Assembly: GCA_041744075.1 (NCBI GenBank)
Contig: JBGTLQ010000066.1
Coordinates: forward strand, 1-9,508
Source of the DNA: JAJTZA01 sp041744075
GTDB taxonomy: Bacteria > Verrucomicrobiota > Verrucomicrobiia > Chthoniobacterales > Terrimicrobiaceae
Direction of reading: 5' to 3'
DNA: 9,508 nucleotides
The notes under the pieces are model-generated. The model saw only the letters and a program-made list of their open reading frames with translations, was not told the DNA's origin and searched no databases. Position numbers and translations under genes: made by a program. Of this stretch, positions 6,234-9,508 are shown one piece after another; position 1 is the stretch's first letter; the number at the start of each line of letters is the position of its first letter.

Positions 6234-9020
6234 ATGCCGGGAAACACAACAGCTGACTACATTGCATCGGGATTTGAGAAGATCGATGCGGACTTAAAAT
6301 TTTTGATGGAATGTCTTCGCGAGGTTCTCGTGGAGATGGGGGAGAGCGAGGCGGCCCGGCATTTGCCATGGGGAGAGCGGTCCTTGGAATACGATGTTCA
6401 GCAACCTCCGCAGCGCATCGAGCAGGCCTTTTCGATTGCCTTTCAACTGCTGAACATGGTTGAAGAAAATGCATCGACCCAGACCCGAAGATTTCGAGAG
6501 ATCGAACATGGGCTCACCGATGAACCCGGCTGTTGGGGCGAGGAATTGTCCAAACTTTCTGAGGCCGGTTTTACGGCTAAAGAGATTGCTGCCATTTTGC
6601 CCGAGATTCGTGTGGAGCCGGTCCTGACCGCTCATCCCACCGAGGCCAAACGGGCGTCGGTGCTGGAACAACACCGGGCGGTGTATGCGTTGCTGTCGGC
6701 TTTGGAAAGTGAAACGCTGACACCAAGTCAGCGCGAGGCGACCCGCGATGAGATCAAGGTGGTGCTTGAGCGGCTTTGGCGCAGTGGGGAAATCCTTCTT
6801 GAAAAACCGGATGTCGCGTCCGAACGGCGTGGGGTTGCCTTTTATTTGCGGGAGGTGTTTCCGCTGGCCTTGGCCGAGCTCGACGAAAGACTGCGCAGGT
6901 CTTGGAGTCAGACTGGTTTCGACGATGCCTTGTTGGAACATCCCCAAGCTTGGCCGCGGCTGCGTTTTGGAAGTTGGGTCGGCGGCGACCGCGACGGTCA
7001 CCCGCTGGTGGATGCCGCCGTCACTCAAGCGACCCTGCGAGATATGCGGCTCAATGCCCTGCTTGTGATCCACCGTCACCTCGGGGCGCTCGCAGAACGA
7101 CTCCCACTCTCCAGCAACTTCCAACAGACACCCCAAATTTTGGAGGAGGCATTGACGCGTTTAACAGCGGAGAACTCCGAGCCTGCCAGAGAAATTGCAC
7201 GCCGGTATTCTGATGAACCATGGCGTCAATACGTGCTGCTTCTGCAGAGCAAATTGCCGATTGCAACCGGCTTGGCTGGCAACCCCGAGATCAGCCTCGA
7301 TGAGTCAAAATACCGGATGCCGGGCGAATTGGATGAAGATCTCGCGCTGCTTTCTGCCTCCCTTCTCGAAGTGGGTGCCGGGCGGCTGGCCAATAATGCC
7401 GTCTGGCCGGTGCGCCGGGCTCTTGATGTTTTTGGGTTCCACTTGGCGGCTCTGGATGTGCGTCAAAACAGCGCCTTTCATGACAAGGCCCTTTCCCAAA
7501 TCCTCGCAGCGACCGGGCATCCGCGGCCTGATTTTGAGAACTGGACGGAGGAGGAACGTTTGGCATTCCTCAACGAAGAACTTCTTTCTCCACGGCCATT
7601 TCTTTACACGGATTCTGGCATTGGTGCGGAAGCGGATGCCGTCCTGGCTTGTTACGGTTCGCTTCGGCGCCATATCAGAAATTATGGCCGTGAGGGGATT
7701 GGGTCGCTGATTGTGAGTATGACGCGTCAGCTCTCCGACTTGCTGGTGGTTTTTGTGCTGGCCCGTGAGGCCGGGTTGATGCGCTGGACCCCGGAGGGTC
7801 TGGCCTGCACCCTGCCCGTGGTTCCTTTGTTTGAAACGCTGGATGATCTCGAGCGCAGTCCGGAGTTGATCCGCAGGTTTCTTTCTCATCCGGTCACAGA
7901 CCGCAGCCTGGCCTATCAGCAGAAGGACCGCACGAAGGTGCTCTCCCTTCCGCACAGCCAACCGATCCAGCAGGTCATGATCGGCTACAGCGACAGCAAC
8001 AAAGATTGCGGCACGATTGCGAGTCAGTGGGTTTTGCACAAAGCGCAATTGGCGATCTCGCAGGCCGCAGGCTCAACGAAGATCCGGTTTTTTCATGGCC
8101 GGGGCGGCACGATCAGCCGGGGTGCGGGTCCTACGCACCGCTTTTTGGGGGCGCTCCCGCATGGTTCCATTCAAGGAGACCTGCGGGTCACCGAACAGGG
8201 TGAAACAATCGCCCAGAAATACTCGAACCTCATCACCGCGACCTACAACCTTGAGTTGCTCATGGCAGGGGTGACCGGGTTCAGTGTGCGGGAGAAAAAA
8301 ACACCACAAGAAAGTGCCGACACCATGGAAATTTGGGAAGCCCTTGCGTCGGCTAGTCAGAGCGCCTACCGCCAGCTGATTGATCACCCGCAGTTCATGA
8401 CCTTTTATTCCCAAGCGACACCGATTGACGCTTTGGAAATCAGTAGCATCGGATCGCGGCCTGCCAGACGGACGGGTCGGAGAACGCTCGCCGACCTACG
8501 AGCGATCCCATGGGTCTTTAGTTGGAACCAAAGCCGTTATTATTTGCCCGGCTGGTTTGGTGTCGGCTCAGGCTTGGAACATTTGGCGGAACATCGGCCG
8601 GATGATTTCCAAAAGCTCTGCATCAACCTGCGTTCCTCGCCGTTTGCCTATTACGTCTTCACGAATGTGGAAACCAATCTTGCGAGTTCTGATGAGGAAA
8701 TCATGGCGCGTTATGCCGGGCTGGTTTCTGAATCAGAATGTCGGGACGAGCTTCTTGGGGTGATCACCTCCGAGTTTCGTAGAACCAAAAACCTGATGTC
8801 TGAGCTTTTTGGCGGAAGCCTCGAGAAACGCAGGCCGCGAATGCTCAAAACTCTCGGTCTTCGAGCGAATGCCCTCCGCGTCTTACACGATCAACAAATC
8901 GCAACACTCTCGCAATGGCGGGCGGCGAGGGAGGCTGATTCTCAAGAAGCCGATCGACTGCTGCCGAGCGTCCTGCTCTCAATCAACGCCATCGCAAGTG
9001 GCCTCAGAACCACCGGATAG
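6234..9020 (+). CDS. ppc: phosphoenolpyruvate carboxylase
   Basis: A 928-aa cytoplasmic enzyme that makes oxaloacetate from PEP and bicarbonate, refilling the TCA cycle. The catalytic motifs are present in order: LTAHPTEAKR with His134, GSWVGGDRDGHP (246-257), GYSDSNKDCG with Lys590 (584-593), FHGRGGTISRG with His621, Arg623 and Arg629, and GSRPARR (740-746). The length is slightly above the roughly 880 aa of E. coli Ppc. Two residues that bind the inhibitor aspartate in E. coli look replaced: the C-terminus is GLRTTG rather than GMRNTG (Asn881 to Thr926), and the FAKAD lysine (Lys773) aligns with Asn811. Arg629 and Arg877 match the two inhibitor-site arginines. Feedback inhibition may thus be weakened; this is inference. 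The ATG at 6234 has AGGG 9 nt upstream. The stop TAG is followed after 2 nt by the DUF971 gene. Confidence 0.97.
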   Translation: MPGNTTADYIASGFEKIDADLKFLMECLREVLVEMGESEAARHLPWGERSLEYDVQQPPQRIEQAFSIAFQLLNMVEENASTQTRRFREIEHGLTDEPGCWGEELSKLSEAGFTAKEIAAILPEIRVEPVLTAHPTEAKRASVLEQHRAVYALLSALESETLTPSQREATRDEIKVVLERLWRSGEILLEKPDVASERRGVAFYLREVFPLALAELDERLRRSWSQTGFDDALLEHPQAWPRLRFGSWVGGDRDGHPLVDAAVTQATLRDMRLNALLVIHRHLGALAERLPLSSNFQQTPQILEEALTRLTAENSEPAREIARRYSDEPWRQYVLLLQSKLPIATGLAGNPEISLDESKYRMPGELDEDLALLSASLLEVGAGRLANNAVWPVRRALDVFGFHLAALDVRQNSAFHDKALSQILAATGHPRPDFENWTEEERLAFLNEELLSPRPFLYTDSGIGAEADAVLACYGSLRRHIRNYGREGIGSLIVSMTRQLSDLLVVFVLAREAGLMRWTPEGLACTLPVVPLFETLDDLERSPELIRRFLSHPVTDRSLAYQQKDRTKVLSLPHSQPIQQVMIGYSDSNKDCGTIASQWVLHKAQLAISQAAGSTKIRFFHGRGGTISRGAGPTHRFLGALPHGSIQGDLRVTEQGETIAQKYSNLITATYNLELLMAGVTGFSVREKKTPQESADTMEIWEALASASQSAYRQLIDHPQFMTFYSQATPIDALEISSIGSRPARRTGRRTLADLRAIPWVFSWNQSRYYLPGWFGVGSGLEHLAEHRPDDFQKLCINLRSSPFAYYVFTNVETNLASSDEEIMARYAGLVSESECRDELLGVITSEFRRTKNLMSELFGGSLEKRRPRMLKTLGLRANALRVLHDQQIATLSQWRAAREADSQEADRLLPSVLLSINAIASGLRTTG

Positions 9021-9022
9021 TT

Positions 9023-9331
9023 GTGTCAGAAATTATCCAACCTTCCGCTGTCCAAAAAATTGGGGATACCCTGGCCATTGCATGGTCAGACGGCCGTGAG
9101 GATTATCTTTCCCTGAGCCTTCTGAGAAAAGCCTGTCCTTGTGCCTCCTGCCAAGGCGAGCCCGATGTGCTCGGCAAACCCGGCCCCACCTCTGCGGACC
9201 CGGAATCAGCTTCTGCCGACCTTCGCAGTTGGCAGATGATTGGCGGGTATGGACTCCAACCCCGGTGGGCGGACGGCCATTCGACTGGCATCTACTCGTT
9301 CGGTTACCTGCGCCAGTTGGGAGAGGGTTAA
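9023..9331 (+). CDS. DUF971 / gamma-butyrobetaine hydroxylase-like N-terminal domain protein
   Basis: A 102-aa single-domain protein. It shows the family's features in order: a WSDGRE strand (21-26), LRKACPCASC (34-43) with Cys38, Cys40 and Cys43, and GGYGLQPRWADGHSTGIYSFGYLR (about 74-97) with His86. In gamma-butyrobetaine hydroxylase the equivalent three cysteines and histidine bind a structural zinc, so zinc binding is likely. The stand-alone bacterial proteins have no firmly known role; the domain is also found near or fused to Mrp/ApbC-type Fe-S carriers, so a link to metal or Fe-S handling is one possibility. The start is GTG at 9023, 2 nt after the ppc stop, implying translational coupling with ppc; no independent RBS is clear. 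A functional tie to PEP carboxylase is not shown. Confidence 0.88.
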   Translation: MSEIIQPSAVQKIGDTLAIAWSDGREDYLSLSLLRKACPCASCQGEPDVLGKPGPTSADPESASADLRSWQMIGGYGLQPRWADGHSTGIYSFGYLRQLGEG

Positions 9332-9508
9332 CCGCAGCGTCGCGTGCGCGTTGAGCCAAAGCGGTGGAGGACAACCGCATTGTCTCGGGTGCTCCCGCAC
9401 CCTCGCCCTTACGGGCTGCCTTCGGCAGGCTATCTCCGGCCCTCCCGGCCCTCCGGTTCCAAGACGCTTCGCGACAAAGAGGACCATGGGGCGTGCGCCA
9501 GCTTTTGG
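9332..9508. repeat. non-coding, hairpin-rich tail, probable intergenic repeat
   Basis: No supported gene lies here. The stretch contains several local structures: GCGGT/ACCGC (9361-9365, 9374-9378), a perfect GGGTGC-TCCC-GCACCC hairpin (9387-9402), CTGCC-TTC-GGCAG (9416-9428), and two tandem 9-bp units CCGGCCCTC (9436-9453). Near-inverted ends CCAAAGC (9355-9361) and GCTTTTGG (9501-9508) are seen, the latter at the window edge. The hairpin at 9387-9402 could terminate the ppc operon but lacks a T-tract. A second interspersed repeat family is the best guess. Confidence 0.45.

Noticed and set aside
6294..7136. 280-codon minus-strand frame inside ppc
   Set aside because: It is a shadow of the GC-rich ppc gene; the product is rich in Gln, Arg and His and has no recognisable domain.
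9206..9487. 93-codon minus-strand frame at the right end
   Set aside because: It runs antisense through the DUF971 gene and the hairpin-rich tail, with low-complexity Pro/Arg-rich translation.
1..9508. tRNA, rRNA or riboswitch
   Set aside because: No cloverleaf, rRNA-like stretch or known riboswitch core was recognised by eye on either strand; a covariance-model scan would be needed to exclude small RNAs.

Overview
The window is an ordinary-looking bacterial chromosome segment, fairly GC-rich, with genes on both strands. It holds several metabolic and housekeeping genes, one broken gene and one selfish-DNA island. The gene content fits a Gram-negative bacterium: a type-1-like PEP carboxylase, a hexameric-type glutamate dehydrogenase, an RRM protein with a glycine-rich tail, a Bacillus Des-like desaturase, and GTAG-type REP repeats with a REP-associated transposase. 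The repeat style is reminiscent of Verrucomicrobiota, but that placement is from memory and uncertain.

Layout. 2-268 (+): the C-terminal part of a VapC-like PIN-domain protein cut by the window edge. 299-1972 (-): a polytopic GT-C/GT39-like glycosyltransferase interrupted by one in-frame amber codon (1742-1744) and otherwise fully open. 1979-3403 (-): glutamate dehydrogenase, 6 nt upstream of the glycosyltransferase and probably co-transcribed with it. 3567-3600: a strong Rho-independent terminator for the next gene. 3612-3944 (-): a small RRM RNA-binding protein. 3945-4169: a divergent intergenic region carrying a perfect 16-bp palindrome. 4170-5162 (+): a membrane acyl-lipid desaturase. 5151-6160: a cluster of GTAG-REP/BIME repeats surrounding a RAYT gene (5490-5948). 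6234-9020 (+): PEP carboxylase, followed after 2 nt by a DUF971 protein (9023-9331). 9332-9508: non-coding, hairpin-rich sequence that looks like a second intergenic repeat family.

How the parts relate. Glutamate dehydrogenase and PEP carboxylase sit on either side of the 2-oxoglutarate/oxaloacetate node (nitrogen assimilation and anaplerosis), but they are transcribed apart and no shared control is visible. The RRM gene and the desaturase are divergent. Both families are cold-induced elsewhere, which suggests but does not prove a cold-response pair.

The most informative structure is the RAYT/REP island. Three repeat copies are built from two inverted GTAG-hairpins that share the loop GTCCCT, with a palindromic spacer between them. 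A 60-bp perfect direct repeat flanks the transposase. A related repeat edge supplies the last codons and the stop codon of both the desaturase and the transposase. The island is best read as a known type of system (RAYT plus REP/BIME) in a well-preserved local form. I see no clear candidate for a wholly new system.
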